Part shown: positions 17,084 to 26,796 of the stretch, piece after piece
How the letters are laid out: each line of letters opens with the position of its first letter
Position numbering within the stretch: position 1 is the first letter of the stretch
The notes under the pieces: model-generated
What the model was told of the DNA's origin: nothing
What the model saw: the letters and a program-made list of their open reading frames with translations, nothing else
Databases searched by the model: none
Assembly (NCBI RefSeq): GCF_002211365.1
Contig: NZ_LOKZ01000017.1
Span: forward strand, 1-64,000
Direction: 5' to 3'
Origin: Rhizobium sp. R711
GTDB taxonomy: Bacteria; Pseudomonadota; Alphaproteobacteria; Rhizobiales; Rhizobiaceae
Length of the DNA stretch: 64,000 bases
Program-made: the position numbers and the translations under genes

Positions 17084-17956
17084 TTACAGTGCTGCCAGTT
17101 TGGCCTGAAAAGCCAAAAGATCGTTCCAGGCCAGACGCTTGTTGATGGGGGCCGTCAATAGATCTTGTGGATGCAAGGTCGCGATCGCAGGAACGACGCC
17201 GTTCCCGACCGCGATCTCCCGCCATTGCCCACGCAGACCGTGAATCGTATCGTTCTCCCCGAAAAAGACCCGGGCAGCAAAATTGCCGAGCACGAGAATT
17301 GCCTTGGGCTCGGCAAGCGCGATCTGCCGCTCGATGAAAGGACGGCAGATATCCATCTCGGCGGTCGACGCAATGCGGTTGCCGGGTGGTCGCCAGGGAA
17401 TGACCTGCGTCAGCAATATGGTATCGCGCTGCAGACCGATTGCCGCGAGCATCTTGTCGAGCAGTTGCCCAGGTCGCCCGGAAAAGGGTTGACCTTCACG
17501 GTCATCGTCAGCGCCCGGCGCTGAACCGATCACCATGATCCCGCTTGCCGCATCTCCGCTGGCGAAGATCGTCGAGCGTGCACTGTGCTTGAGATTGCAT
17601 CCATTGAATGCCTCGATCGCCGTTTTCAGCTCCGGCAGCGAACGGGCGCTCTCAGCCGCGAAGCGCGCCTGCTGAACGGCCTCGCCATCGGGGATCGACG
17701 GTTGCGGTCGTTGAGCCGTGCGCTCGGGGGCAGGGGCATTTCTTTGCGTCGCCTGGGCCGCCGGGCGTGGCGAGGTTTCCCGGGCTTCGGTGGCCTGCGG
17801 GGAGGAGCCCGCACTCCGTCGCGCCGCCTTCATTGCCTCGAACTCGGCGAAGCGGTCGACGGCTTCCTCCTCGAGCAACCACTCGACGCCGGCTTCCGCA
17901 TGGAAATGCAAAAGCGCGGCGAGTTCGCCCGGAGAGAGTTCGTTGACGGAGATCAT
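17084..17956 (-). CDS. Family-4-like uracil-DNA glycosylase, Fe-S cysteines missing
   Basis: A 290-residue member of the UDG superfamily, which excises uracil from DNA. A proline/alanine/glutamine-rich linker (about 45-90) precedes the catalytic domain. Motif 1 is GSAPGADDDREGQPFSGRPG, where the usual form is GEAPG. QVIPWRPPGNR is typical of family 4, and the C-terminal motif is LHPQDLL rather than HPxYLLR. The protein has only two cysteines (NGC and DIC), so the four-Cys iron-sulphur cluster of classical family 4 enzymes cannot form. Activity is likely but not certain. Confidence 0.8.
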   Translation of the reverse strand: MISVNELSPGELAALLHFHAEAGVEWLLEEEAVDRFAEFEAMKAARRSAGSSPQATEARETSPRPAAQATQRNAPAPERTAQRPQPSIPDGEAVQQARFAAESARSLPELKTAIEAFNGCNLKHSARSTIFASGDAASGIMVIGSAPGADDDREGQPFSGRPGQLLDKMLAAIGLQRDTILLTQVIPWRPPGNRIASTAEMDICRPFIERQIALAEPKAILVLGNFAARVFFGENDTIHGLRGQWREIAVGNGVVPAIATLHPQDLLTAPINKRLAWNDLLAFQAKLAAL

Positions 17957-18015
17957 GACGGCGACTTTAGCGAAGCCGGGACGTCAATGAAAGAGCGCTC
18001 TGGCCGCTAGCCGAC

Positions 18016-19308
18016 CTATTGCACTGTCCATTGCGTGATGTCCTCGCGTTCGCCGATCAGTGCCAACCCATGGGCGATGGATAGCAGTTCGCCACCGGTC
18101 TCGATACAGTCTGCGTCGAAGCGCTCGGTGAAAATGCGGCGCACAGCCGGCACGAACGACGTGCCGCCGGTGAGGAACACCTTATCGATCATACCGGATG
18201 TCGTGTTTGTCTTTTCCAGGACGTCATCAAGGGCGCCTTCGATCCGCGCGAGATCATCTGCAATCCAGCTCTCGAAGTCGGCGCGCCTGATGGTCCGGTG
18301 ACCTCCGCGGCCGAGAGGGGCGAAGTCGAAGGCAGCCTCATCGGCGGCCGAGAGCGCCATCTTCGTTGCCGAAACAGCTTGATAGAGCGGGTAGCCTTCG
18401 TCGTGATCGACAAGGTCGATGAAGGCCTCAAGCTTTTCGGGTTCGAGTGCCGTGCGCACGAGCTTCTTGAGATCCTCGAATTCGCGCGATGTCTTGAAGA
18501 TCGAGAGCTGGTTCCAGCGACCGAAGCTCGAATAGTAGTTTGTCGGAACTTCAAGGATCTTGTCGAAGCTCTTGAAATGACTCCCCTTGCCGATCTGCGG
18601 CGCAACGATGTTGTCGATCATGCGATAGTCGAAGTGGTCGCCGGCGATCCCGACACCCGAATGGCCGATCGGAGTTGCAGTCAGCTTTCCGCCAACTGTT
18701 TCGAACCGGATCAGCGAATAGTCGGTCGTACCGCCGCCAAAGTCGGCGACCAGCACGGTGGCATCGGACTTCAGGTTTTGCGCAAAGTAGAACGCAGCGG
18801 CCACCGGCTCATAGACGTAGTGAACCTCTGGAAAACCGAAGCGGGAAAGTGCCTCGTTATAGCGCTCGGTCGCCAGCGCAGGATCCGGGTTCGCGCCGGC
18901 GAAATGCACCGGACGACCGGTAACGATGCGGATAACATCTGACGGCCAGTTGTCGCCGGCATAGTTGCGCAGGCGACGGATGAAGACCTCCATCAGATCC
19001 TCGAAGCTGTGGCGCTTTGCGTAGATCAGGGTGCCCTGAAAGAGCCCGCTTGCCGCAAAGGTCTTGATCGACTGCAGGAACCGGCAATCGCCGGGATTGT
19101 CGATGAATTGCCGGATTGCGGCGTGTCCTGCCTCGACCTTCAGCGCGGATGCGCCGAGTTGCGAATCCTTCATGAAAGACAAGGCAGTGCGCATGCTATC
19201 GGCGTTGCCGGCGGCACTGGTGAAGGCCATTGAATGGGTTGTCTGCCCGTCTGCCGTGGCCAAAACCGTGTTCGTTGTGCCGAAGTCGAATCCCAGCGCC
19301 TGAGCCAT
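18016..19308 (-). CDS. YegD-like Hsp70-family ATPase
   Basis: A 430-residue protein with an actin/Hsp70-type ATPase fold. It shows the phosphate-1 loop GFDFGTTNTV near the N-terminus, the phosphate-2 motif VADFGGGTTDYSL in the middle, and the adenosine motif VFLTGGTSFVPAVRRIF near the C-terminus. The length ends with the ATPase domain, with no DnaK substrate-binding domain, as in E. coli YegD. The role is unknown; it is probably a chaperone-like ATPase. It is 59 bp from the glycosylase gene in the same direction, so co-transcription is possible. Confidence 0.88.
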   Translation of the reverse strand: MAQALGFDFGTTNTVLATADGQTTHSMAFTSAAGNADSMRTALSFMKDSQLGASALKVEAGHAAIRQFIDNPGDCRFLQSIKTFAASGLFQGTLIYAKRHSFEDLMEVFIRRLRNYAGDNWPSDVIRIVTGRPVHFAGANPDPALATERYNEALSRFGFPEVHYVYEPVAAAFYFAQNLKSDATVLVADFGGGTTDYSLIRFETVGGKLTATPIGHSGVGIAGDHFDYRMIDNIVAPQIGKGSHFKSFDKILEVPTNYYSSFGRWNQLSIFKTSREFEDLKKLVRTALEPEKLEAFIDLVDHDEGYPLYQAVSATKMALSAADEAAFDFAPLGRGGHRTIRRADFESWIADDLARIEGALDDVLEKTNTTSGMIDKVFLTGGTSFVPAVRRIFTERFDADCIETGGELLSIAHGLALIGEREDITQWTVQ

Positions 19309-19441
19309 GCTCGCACCTCACTCTGCCGATTATGTTTTGAGATCGGAGGTCAGCCTCCGCAAAAGGCGCGGAACGACGCGCCCGAATTCAAGGAGGGCGC
19401 GTGATGCCACAGGGGCCGCCTTTATTCAAGGCTTGAAGGCG

Positions 19442-19471
19442 AAAAATGCTGCGGGCGCCAATGGCGCCCGC
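19442..19471 (-). terminator. Rho-independent terminator of the RND efflux operon
   Basis: A perfect 9-bp GC stem (arms 19451-19459 and 19463-19471, loop AAT) is followed on the minus strand by AGCATTTTT. It lies just past the stop codon of the RND pump gene. Confidence 0.85.
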
Positions 19472-19478
19472 TCGTTCT

Positions 19479-22400
19479 TTACTCGGCCGCTATGGCCTGA
19501 GGCATTTCCTCACTGTGCGTGGTTTTCTTCTTGCGCCCGAGGCTGAGGAGCCAATCGCTGAGCTTGCCCATCTCGACGAAAATTACCGGGGTGATGAACA
19601 ACGTTAGCGCTTGCGATACGACAAGACCGCCGACAACGGCAATGCCGAGTGGTTGGCGAAGTTCCGAGCTTGCACCACTCCCGAGAGCGATCGGAAGTGC
19701 GCCGAGGAGGGCGCAGAAGGTCGTCATCATGATCGGGCGGAAACGTCGGACGCAGGCTTCGTGGATCGCTTCCGAGGGCGACATGCCGCTGCCTGAGCGC
19801 AGGTTCTCCAATGCCACGTCGATCATCATGATCGCGTTCTTCTTGAAGATGCCGATCAGCATCAGCAGGCCGATGAGAGCGATGATCGAAAGATCAAAGC
19901 CCATTATCTTCAGTGCCAGCAAGGCGCCGAGTGCCGCGGCCGGCAGGCCTGAAAGAATCGTCAACGGGTGGATGAAGCTTTCGTAGAGAACGCCCAGCAC
20001 AACATAGATCGTCAGCACAGCCGCCAAGATCAGCAGCGGGGTGTTGCCCTGAGACTGCTGGAATATCTGCGCGGTGCCGCCGTAGGACGTGAAGACGTCC
20101 GCGGGCATGTTGATGTCTTTCTTGATCTGGTCCATCGCAGCCGTTGCGTCGCCGAGCGCTTCACCTGCAGGCAGATTGAACGACACCGTTGTTGAGACAA
20201 GCTGGCCGGTCTGGTTGATGGTCACTGGCCCTGTCGTGCGCTGGACCGTCGCAAAGTTCGACAAGGGAACCAGGGCGCCGCCACTGTTGGACGCGACGCG
20301 GATTTCCTGAAGCTTCTGATCGTCCCATGGCTTGCTGGTGTCATATTCCACAATCACGTCATAGCTGTCGCCGGTCGACTGGATCTGAGCCGCCGTATAT
20401 CCGCCAAAGGCTTCCTGCAGCGTCGTACGCAACTGTCCGTCGGTGATGCCGAAGGCGGCCGCCTTTTCGGTGTCAACGACGATATTGGCTTGCAATGCGT
20501 TGTTCTGCGCATCGGAAGCCACGTCAGTGAAACGGGGGTCGGCGCGCATCGCCTGCTGGATCTTATTTGCCCAGATGTTCGTCTGATCGGCGCTTAGTGC
20601 CTGGACGACCAACTGGTATTGGCTTGCTGTCTGGCGGCCGCCGAAGCGAAGGCTCTGCTGCGGCGTTATGTATGCCTGAAGGCCCGGAATCTTGCTGATG
20701 CTCGCTCGCAACTCCCTCAAGGTCTGATCAAGCGGCGGACGCTGATCCTTGTCCTTGAGCTCGACGTACATGGTGCCGTTGTTGAGCGGGCTGCGTGCAT
20801 TGCCGCCGACAATCGACATCACGTGGTTGACAGCGGGGTTTTGCTTCACGAGTGCCGCGGCCTGGTTCTGCAGTGCCTGCATTGCTGGATAGGAAATGTC
20901 CTGACGGGCGCGCGTCGTGATGCTCAACCGGCCGATATCCTCGGTGGGGAAGAAGCTCGAGGGCAGCGTCATGAACAGGTAGATGGTCAACCCGACAGAC
21001 GCCACGAACAGTGCAAGAACCGTCGGGCGGTGCTTCAGGCACCAGCCGACCGATCTCTCGTAGCCTCTGAGCGTCCGCTCGAAACCGGCGTCGAACCAGC
21101 GGATGAGGAACGGCGGCCGCTCGTGGGCGCTGCCGAGGCGCGACGCCAACATCGGCGTCACCGTGAGCGAAACGATTGCAGAGGCGACGATCGCAATGGC
21201 AACGACCATACCGAACTCGTTGAAGATACGGCCGACGACGCCGCCCATCAGCAGGATCGGGATGAAAACGGCGATCAGCGAAACCGACATCGAGACGATC
21301 GTGTAGCTCACTTCGCCTGCACCCTTGATGGCCGCATCGAGAACCGGCATTCCCTCCTCGACATGCCGGAGAATGTTTTCCAGCATGACAATCGCGTCAT
21401 CGACCACAAGGCCGACGGCAAGCGTCAGTCCGAGCAATGAGATATTATCGATACTGTAGCCGAGCACGTACATCATGCCGAAGGTGGAGATCAGCGATAG
21501 CGGTACGGCGAGCCCAGGAATGATTGTCGCCGTCAGATGGCCGGTGAAGAGATAGATAACCAGGACGACGAGGCCAATCGTCAGAAGGAGCGTGAATTTA
21601 ACGTCCGCTATCGCGTCCTTGATTGGTTGCGCGGAGTCATTCATGACCTTCGTTGAAACGGAGGCCGGAATCTCTGCATGCAGGCCCGGCAACTTCGCTC
21701 TGATCGCGTCGACAACCTCAACGGTGTTCGCATCGGGCTGACGTTGAATGGCAAGAATGATGCCGCGGTTGCCATCGTACCAGCTGCCGGTATTCAGATT
21801 TTCGACGCTGTCTTGCACGTCGGCAACATCGCCGAGATGGATCGGCGCGCCGTTTGGATTGGCAATAACGAGCGTGCGGAATTCGTCGGCGTTGGTACGC
21901 TGGGTGTTGGCATTGATCGTCATGCTCTGGGTGTCGTTCTGCAGAGAGCCGACGGGAACCTGGCTGTTGGCCGCGACCAGCGCCTGGTTAACCGTGTCGA
22001 TGCCGATGCCGCGGTTGAGAAGCTTGCTTGGATCAACCTCGACGCGGACCGCATAGGTTTGTGCACCGAATACCGAAACCTCGGCGACGCCCGGAAGGGT
22101 CGAAAGGGACGGCGAGATAATGTCCTCGGCAATCTCATCGAGCTTGCTACGCGGCATGGTATCGCTCTGCACGGCAAGCAGCATGACCGGCGCATCGGCG
22201 GGGTTCGTTTTCCGGTAGCTTGGCGGCGTCGTCATGTTATCGGGTAACTGCCGCGTCGCGTGCGAGATTGCTGCCTGAACGTCCGCCGCCGCCGCGTCGA
22301 TGTTGCGGTTGAGGTCGAACTGCAGAACAATGCTCGTATTGCCGAGCGAGTTTGTGGCGCTGATTTCGCTGATGCCGGGAATGGTCTGGAACTGCTTAAT

Positions 22401-22598
22401 CAGCGGCGTCGCAACCGAGGTCGCCATCGTCTGCGGCGAGGCGCCTGTCAGCGCCGCCGAAACGTTGATCGTCGGGAAATCGACCTGCGGCAGGGCTGCC
22501 ACTGGTACCAGCTGATAGCCTGCAAGACCGGCAAGCACGACGCCGATGGCAAGTAGCGTGGTCGCGACAGGACGTCGAATACAGAAATTCGGTATCAT
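19479..22598 (-). CDS. RND multidrug efflux permease (MdtB/MdtC-like)
   Basis: A 1039-residue inner-membrane proton-driven pump of the HAE1/RND family. Twelve membrane helices and two large periplasmic loops are visible. The N-terminus FCIRRPVATTLLAIGVVLAG and the TM4 proton-relay Asp pair in VGLVVDDAIVMLENI are diagnostic. GGVVGRIFNEFG and the C-terminal AIHEACVRRFRPIMMTTFCALLGALP are also family-typical. It is closer to MdtB/MdtC than to AcrB. It starts four bases inside the adaptor gene end, forming an operon. No outer-membrane TolC gene is present in the window. Confidence 0.93.
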   Translation of the reverse strand: MIPNFCIRRPVATTLLAIGVVLAGLAGYQLVPVAALPQVDFPTINVSAALTGASPQTMATSVATPLIKQFQTIPGISEISATNSLGNTSIVLQFDLNRNIDAAAADVQAAISHATRQLPDNMTTPPSYRKTNPADAPVMLLAVQSDTMPRSKLDEIAEDIISPSLSTLPGVAEVSVFGAQTYAVRVEVDPSKLLNRGIGIDTVNQALVAANSQVPVGSLQNDTQSMTINANTQRTNADEFRTLVIANPNGAPIHLGDVADVQDSVENLNTGSWYDGNRGIILAIQRQPDANTVEVVDAIRAKLPGLHAEIPASVSTKVMNDSAQPIKDAIADVKFTLLLTIGLVVLVIYLFTGHLTATIIPGLAVPLSLISTFGMMYVLGYSIDNISLLGLTLAVGLVVDDAIVMLENILRHVEEGMPVLDAAIKGAGEVSYTIVSMSVSLIAVFIPILLMGGVVGRIFNEFGMVVAIAIVASAIVSLTVTPMLASRLGSAHERPPFLIRWFDAGFERTLRGYERSVGWCLKHRPTVLALFVASVGLTIYLFMTLPSSFFPTEDIGRLSITTRARQDISYPAMQALQNQAAALVKQNPAVNHVMSIVGGNARSPLNNGTMYVELKDKDQRPPLDQTLRELRASISKIPGLQAYITPQQSLRFGGRQTASQYQLVVQALSADQTNIWANKIQQAMRADPRFTDVASDAQNNALQANIVVDTEKAAAFGITDGQLRTTLQEAFGGYTAAQIQSTGDSYDVIVEYDTSKPWDDQKLQEIRVASNSGGALVPLSNFATVQRTTGPVTINQTGQLVSTTVSFNLPAGEALGDATAAMDQIKKDINMPADVFTSYGGTAQIFQQSQGNTPLLILAAVLTIYVVLGVLYESFIHPLTILSGLPAAALGALLALKIMGFDLSIIALIGLLMLIGIFKKNAIMMIDVALENLRSGSGMSPSEAIHEACVRRFRPIMMTTFCALLGALPIALGSGASSELRQPLGIAVVGGLVVSQALTLFITPVIFVEMGKLSDWLLSLGRKKKTTHSEEMPQAIAAE

Positions 22599-23875
22599 TC
22601 TTCCGTGCCCGCTGTGATGGTTTCGGTCTTACCCACGGCCTGGTCCGCGGAGGCGACGTTCAAAGCCTTGTCGTCGAACTGTTCCTTCACCGGCTGCTGA
22701 TCAACCAGCTGCGCCTGTCCCTCGATGATGACGTGATCACCCTCGGAAAGGCCCTGTGAGATGGCGCTGAAGCCGCCGTTCGCGCGGGCCACAGTGACCG
22801 GGGTCACCTGAGCCTTGCCATCGCGCACCACAAGCGCGAAGAAGCCGTCGGCGCCCGGGCTGACGGCAACGGTCGGGACCACGACCTGCTGCTCATTGTT
22901 GTTGAAGTGGACAACGATGTTGACCGACTGGCCGGGCCATAGCGCGCCCGTCGCGTTCTCAAACTTTGCCTTCGCGAGGATGGTGCCGGACGCTGGGTCG
23001 ACGGTGTTGTCGTAGAAGCTGATATGGCCTTGATGTGGCTTGCCCTTGTCGGACTGGGGAACCGTGCTGACATCAACCGGCCCTGCGGCGAGGGCAAGCT
23101 TCAATTGCCTCAGGTCCCGTTCCTGAAGGTGGAATTTCACATAGATCGGATCGTACTTTGCGATCGTCACGATCGCCGAGCCGGCGTTCACAAAGGCGCC
23201 CGGGCTCACCGAGATATCGCCCAGGCGTCCGTCGAAGGGTGCGCGGATATCGGTATGCTCAAGCAGGACCTGATCGGCGGCGAGCGCTGCCTTATCCGCC
23301 TGAACCGTGGCCGCCGCTGTGTCGCGCGCCGCCTTCGCCTGATCGTAGCTTTGCTGTGTGCCGGCCTTCGAGCTTAGCAGGTCATTGGCGCGCGCCAGCG
23401 CCGTTTCCGCTTCCGCCAGGGTGGCTTGGTCGCGGACGACCATGGCGCTGTCCTTGTCGACCGTTGCCTGTGCCGTGCGTGCATCAAGCTCGGCGATCAG
23501 GTCTCCCTGTTTCATGGTGGCGCCGTCCGATGCGAGGATCTTCGTAACGATCCCCTGTTCCTGGGCCGCGATCGTCGTGTTGTCGTCCGCATCAGCCCAG
23601 CCGGAAGCCGTGACGTCTCGGGGCAGGGTAGTCTTCACCGCTGCAACAGTCTTGACCAGTGTTGGTCCGCCGTTGCGGTTGCGACCCTTGCCGCCGCCCT
23701 TCTGGTCACCGGACTGCGATGCACTGCCCGCCGTCTGGTGGCCGCTATCGGCGGCATCTGCCTGCTGCTGTGCCTTGGGTAGAAATTGCGAAAGGTAAGG
23801 GACGCGTTCCCTGTATTGCCATACGCCAACGGCGGCGGCAGCGACGATGCAGACTGTGACAAATAATTTTTTCAT
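22595..23875 (-). CDS. RND efflux periplasmic adaptor (MdtA-like membrane fusion protein)
   Basis: A 426-residue adaptor linking the RND pump to an outer-membrane channel. An N-terminal anchor (about 1-20) is followed by a Gln/Ser/Gly-rich linker. The lipoyl-like half motif ASGWADADDNTTIAAQEQGIV, a helical hairpin (TAQATVDKDSAMV onward) and the second half IRAPFDGRLGDISVSPGAFV follow in order. The gene overlaps the pump gene by four bases and leads the operon. The 211-bp upstream gap (23876-24086) has no clear operator. Confidence 0.92.
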   Translation of the reverse strand: MKKLFVTVCIVAAAAVGVWQYRERVPYLSQFLPKAQQQADAADSGHQTAGSASQSGDQKGGGKGRNRNGGPTLVKTVAAVKTTLPRDVTASGWADADDNTTIAAQEQGIVTKILASDGATMKQGDLIAELDARTAQATVDKDSAMVVRDQATLAEAETALARANDLLSSKAGTQQSYDQAKAARDTAAATVQADKAALAADQVLLEHTDIRAPFDGRLGDISVSPGAFVNAGSAIVTIAKYDPIYVKFHLQERDLRQLKLALAAGPVDVSTVPQSDKGKPHQGHISFYDNTVDPASGTILAKAKFENATGALWPGQSVNIVVHFNNNEQQVVVPTVAVSPGADGFFALVVRDGKAQVTPVTVARANGGFSAISQGLSEGDHVIIEGQAQLVDQQPVKEQFDDKALNVASADQAVGKTETITAGTEE

Positions 23876-24086
23876 ATGCAGGACCGGTTTGGGGCAAGTT
23901 GCGCGGAAATCCAGGCTCTATTGAACCACGTTTATTACGGCGCAAAAAAGACACAATTATCGGACCGACCATCACTAAGTGGTTATAATGGCTTAAATTT
24001 TTGTAATGAAAGAATATGCTTAAATGATATTTCTTGAGCATCGGCAATGTGGGGTAGCCCACACTTTTGGGAATTTTCCTTTTCAA

Positions 24087-24875
24087 TCAGACGGATCGCG
24101 CCGCTCCGCCATCGCAGCGCACAAGACTGCCGGTAATGTAGCTCGCCGGCTGGCTGCAAAGAAAGGCGGCGGTCGCAGCGAACTCCTCGACCGTTCCGTA
24201 GCGGCCCATCGGAATCGCGGCTTGCTTTGCGGACCGGATTTCATCGAGGCTCTTACCGGTCCGCTTGGCAGCGGCGCCGTCGAGATCGTCAAGGCGATCC
24301 GTCAGGATGCTACCGGGAAGTAGCAGGTTTGAGGTGATTCCAAAGCGCCCGATCTCCGTTGCCAGCGTCTTGCTCCAACCGGCGAGGGCGGGGCGCAGCG
24401 TGTTCGAAAGCGCGAGGTTGGCGATCGGTTCGATGACGCCCGACGATGCGACGGTGAGAATGCGCCCCCAGCCTTGTTCCTTCATAGATGGCAGCAGAGC
24501 ATTGGTGAGCGTAATCACACGCAGGACCATGGAGAAGAAATAGGTTTCCAGCTTCTCGGGCGTCATATCCTGCGTCGTCCCCGGTGTCGGGCCGCCGGTG
24601 TTGTTGACGAGGATATCGACGCCGCCAAGCTTGTCGTACGCGGCGGCGGTTACGGTCTCCACGAAGTTCTCATCGGAGAGATTGGCCCAGATCCAATCCG
24701 CCTTGCCATGTCCTTCGGCATTGATGGCGCGGCAGTTTGCCTCCAGCGTCTCGCCACTGCGCCCGCAAAGCAGAACATTCGCACCCTCACGCGCCAAAGC
24801 TACGGCGATGCCATGCCCCAATCCGCGCGACGATGCCAGAACGAGTGCGCGCTTGCCTTTGATGCCGAGATCCAT
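24087..24875 (-). CDS. SDR-family protein with degenerate active site
   Basis: A 262-residue Rossmann-fold short-chain dehydrogenase/reductase-like protein. The cofactor loop is ASSRGLGHG where TGxxxGxG is expected, and NNTGG replaces NNAG. The catalytic YxxxK is absent: the aligned region reads ALSNTLRPALAGWSKTLATE, with Leu in place of Tyr. This matches a known BKR-like subgroup of SDRs that lacks the tetrad. It may be a reductase with an altered mechanism or a non-catalytic protein. It is divergent from the ETF-QO gene. Confidence 0.85.
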   Translation of the reverse strand: MDLGIKGKRALVLASSRGLGHGIAVALAREGANVLLCGRSGETLEANCRAINAEGHGKADWIWANLSDENFVETVTAAAYDKLGGVDILVNNTGGPTPGTTQDMTPEKLETYFFSMVLRVITLTNALLPSMKEQGWGRILTVASSGVIEPIANLALSNTLRPALAGWSKTLATEIGRFGITSNLLLPGSILTDRLDDLDGAAAKRTGKSLDEIRSAKQAAIPMGRYGTVEEFAATAAFLCSQPASYITGSLVRCDGGAARSV

Positions 24876-25122
24876 GCCAAATTCCTCCAGTCGTCGGTCT
24901 CTCTATACGGCGCGCCGACCGGAGACGAAAGCGGCGTGCGCCATTTGTTTATTGTTTGACGTTTACGTAAGATGAATATAATTATTTGGCCCTAGGAATG
25001 CTGTTGCGCGAATTGGGGGATTCGCTGTCGTTTCCCGGCTCGACAATAGCCCTCTGTTTTGACAAGACATAACCCGATCACGGGGAATATGGCCGCAATG
25101 TCGGCCGAGCGGAGATGGATGC

Positions 25123-26787
25123 ATGACCGATACGACTGAACTGCCCGAACGCGAGAGCATGGAATTCGACGTTGTGATCGTCGGTGGCGGTCCTGCGGGA
25201 TTGTCGGCTGCGATCCGTCTGAAGCAGGTCAATCCGGAACTGTCGGTCGTCGTGCTCGAGAAGGGGGCTGAAGTCGGCGCCCATATCCTGTCGGGTGCCG
25301 TCGTCGATCCTGTTGGTATCGACCGTCTGCTGCCTGGCTGGCGCGAAGAGGCCGATCATCCGTTCAAGACCGAGGTGACCGACGACCACTTCCTGGTGCT
25401 CGGCCCGGCCGGCTCGGTCCGTCTGCCGAATGCCCTGATGCCGCCGCTGATGAGCAACCACGGCAACTATATCGTGTCGCTTGGTAACGTCTGTCGGTGG
25501 CTGGCCACCAAGGCGGAAGAACTCGGCGTCGAGATCTATCCGGGCTTTGCCGCGACCGAAGTGCTCTACAACGACGAAGGGGCGGTCATCGGTGTCGCCA
25601 CCGGCGACATGGGCATCGAGAAGAGCGGCGAGCCCGGCCCGAACTACACGCGCGGCATGGCGCTAACAGGCAAATATGTGCTGATCGGCGAGGGTGTCCG
25701 CGGCTCGCTCGCCAAGCAGCTGATCGCCAAGTTCGATCTCTCCAGGGATCGCGAGCCGCAGAAATTCGGTATCGGTATCAAGGAGCTCTGGCAGGTCAAG
25801 CCAGAGCACCACCGCCGAGGCCTCGTGCAGCACTCCTTCGGCTGGCCGCTTGGCATGAAGACCGGCGGTGGCTCCTTCCTCTATCACCTCGAGGACAACC
25901 TCGTGGCCGTCGGCTTCGTCGTCCACCTGAACTACAAGAACCCGTATCTCTATCCCTTCGAGGAGTTTCAGCGCTTCAAGACGCATCCGGCCATTCGCAC
26001 CACCTTCGAGGGCGGCAAGCGGCTGTCTTACGGTGCGCGTGCGATCACCGAGGGCGGCTGGCAGTCGGTGCCGAAGCTCTCCTTCCCGGGCGGGGCGCTG
26101 ATCGGCTGCTCGGCCGGCTTCGTCAACGTGCCGCGCATCAAGGGCAGCCACAATGCCGTGCTGTCGGGGATGATGGCGGCAGACCGCATCGCGGCTGCGA
26201 TCGCCGCCGGCCGCGCTAACGATGAAGTGGTCGAGATCGAGAACGACTGGCGTTCGAGCGACATCGGCAAGGATCTGAAGAAGGTGCGCAACGTCAAGCC
26301 GCTGTGGTCGAAGTTTGGCACGGCGATCGGCGTGGCGCTTGGCGGTCTCGACATGTGGACGAACCAGCTCTTCGGCCTTTCGCTCTTCGGTACGCTGAAG
26401 CACGGCAAGACCGATGCCGCCTCGCTGGAACCGGCTTCGAAGCACAAGCCGATCGCCTATCCGAAGCCCGACGGGGTTCTCACCTTCGACCGTCTCTCCT
26501 CGGTGTTTTTGTCGAACACCAATCACGAGGAAGACCAGCCGGTGCACCTCAAGGTGAAGGACTTAGGCCTGCAGCTATCGTCGGAGCACGACATCTATGC
26601 CGGTCCCTCGACCCGCTACTGTCCGGCCGGCGTTTATGAATGGGTGGAGAAGGATGGCAAGGAGACCTATGTCATCAACGCCCAGAACTGCGTCCACTGC
26701 AAGACCTGCGACATCAAGGATCCCAACCAGAACATCAACTGGGTGCCGCCGCAGGGCGGCGAGGGGCCGGTCTATCCGAATATGTAA
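25123..26787 (+). CDS. Electron transfer flavoprotein-ubiquinone oxidoreductase
   Basis: A 554-residue membrane-associated flavoprotein that passes electrons from ETF (fatty-acid, amino-acid and dimethylglycine-type dehydrogenations) to ubiquinone. The N-terminal FAD motif is VVIVGGGPAGLSAAIRL. The C-terminal 4Fe-4S ligands are Cys500 (CPAGVYEW) and Cys523/526/529 (CVHCKTC). The sequence ends INWVPPQGGEGPVYPNM, as in the family, and the length is typical. A GGAGATGG motif precedes the ATG. A GNAT gene follows after nine bases. Electron donors in this window could include the GcvT-like dehydrogenase at 50.3 kb; that link is inferred. Confidence 0.95.
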   Translation: MTDTTELPERESMEFDVVIVGGGPAGLSAAIRLKQVNPELSVVVLEKGAEVGAHILSGAVVDPVGIDRLLPGWREEADHPFKTEVTDDHFLVLGPAGSVRLPNALMPPLMSNHGNYIVSLGNVCRWLATKAEELGVEIYPGFAATEVLYNDEGAVIGVATGDMGIEKSGEPGPNYTRGMALTGKYVLIGEGVRGSLAKQLIAKFDLSRDREPQKFGIGIKELWQVKPEHHRRGLVQHSFGWPLGMKTGGGSFLYHLEDNLVAVGFVVHLNYKNPYLYPFEEFQRFKTHPAIRTTFEGGKRLSYGARAITEGGWQSVPKLSFPGGALIGCSAGFVNVPRIKGSHNAVLSGMMAADRIAAAIAAGRANDEVVEIENDWRSSDIGKDLKKVRNVKPLWSKFGTAIGVALGGLDMWTNQLFGLSLFGTLKHGKTDAASLEPASKHKPIAYPKPDGVLTFDRLSSVFLSNTNHEEDQPVHLKVKDLGLQLSSEHDIYAGPSTRYCPAGVYEWVEKDGKETYVINAQNCVHCKTCDIKDPNQNINWVPPQGGEGPVYPNM

Positions 26788-26796
26788 GAGGCAGGC

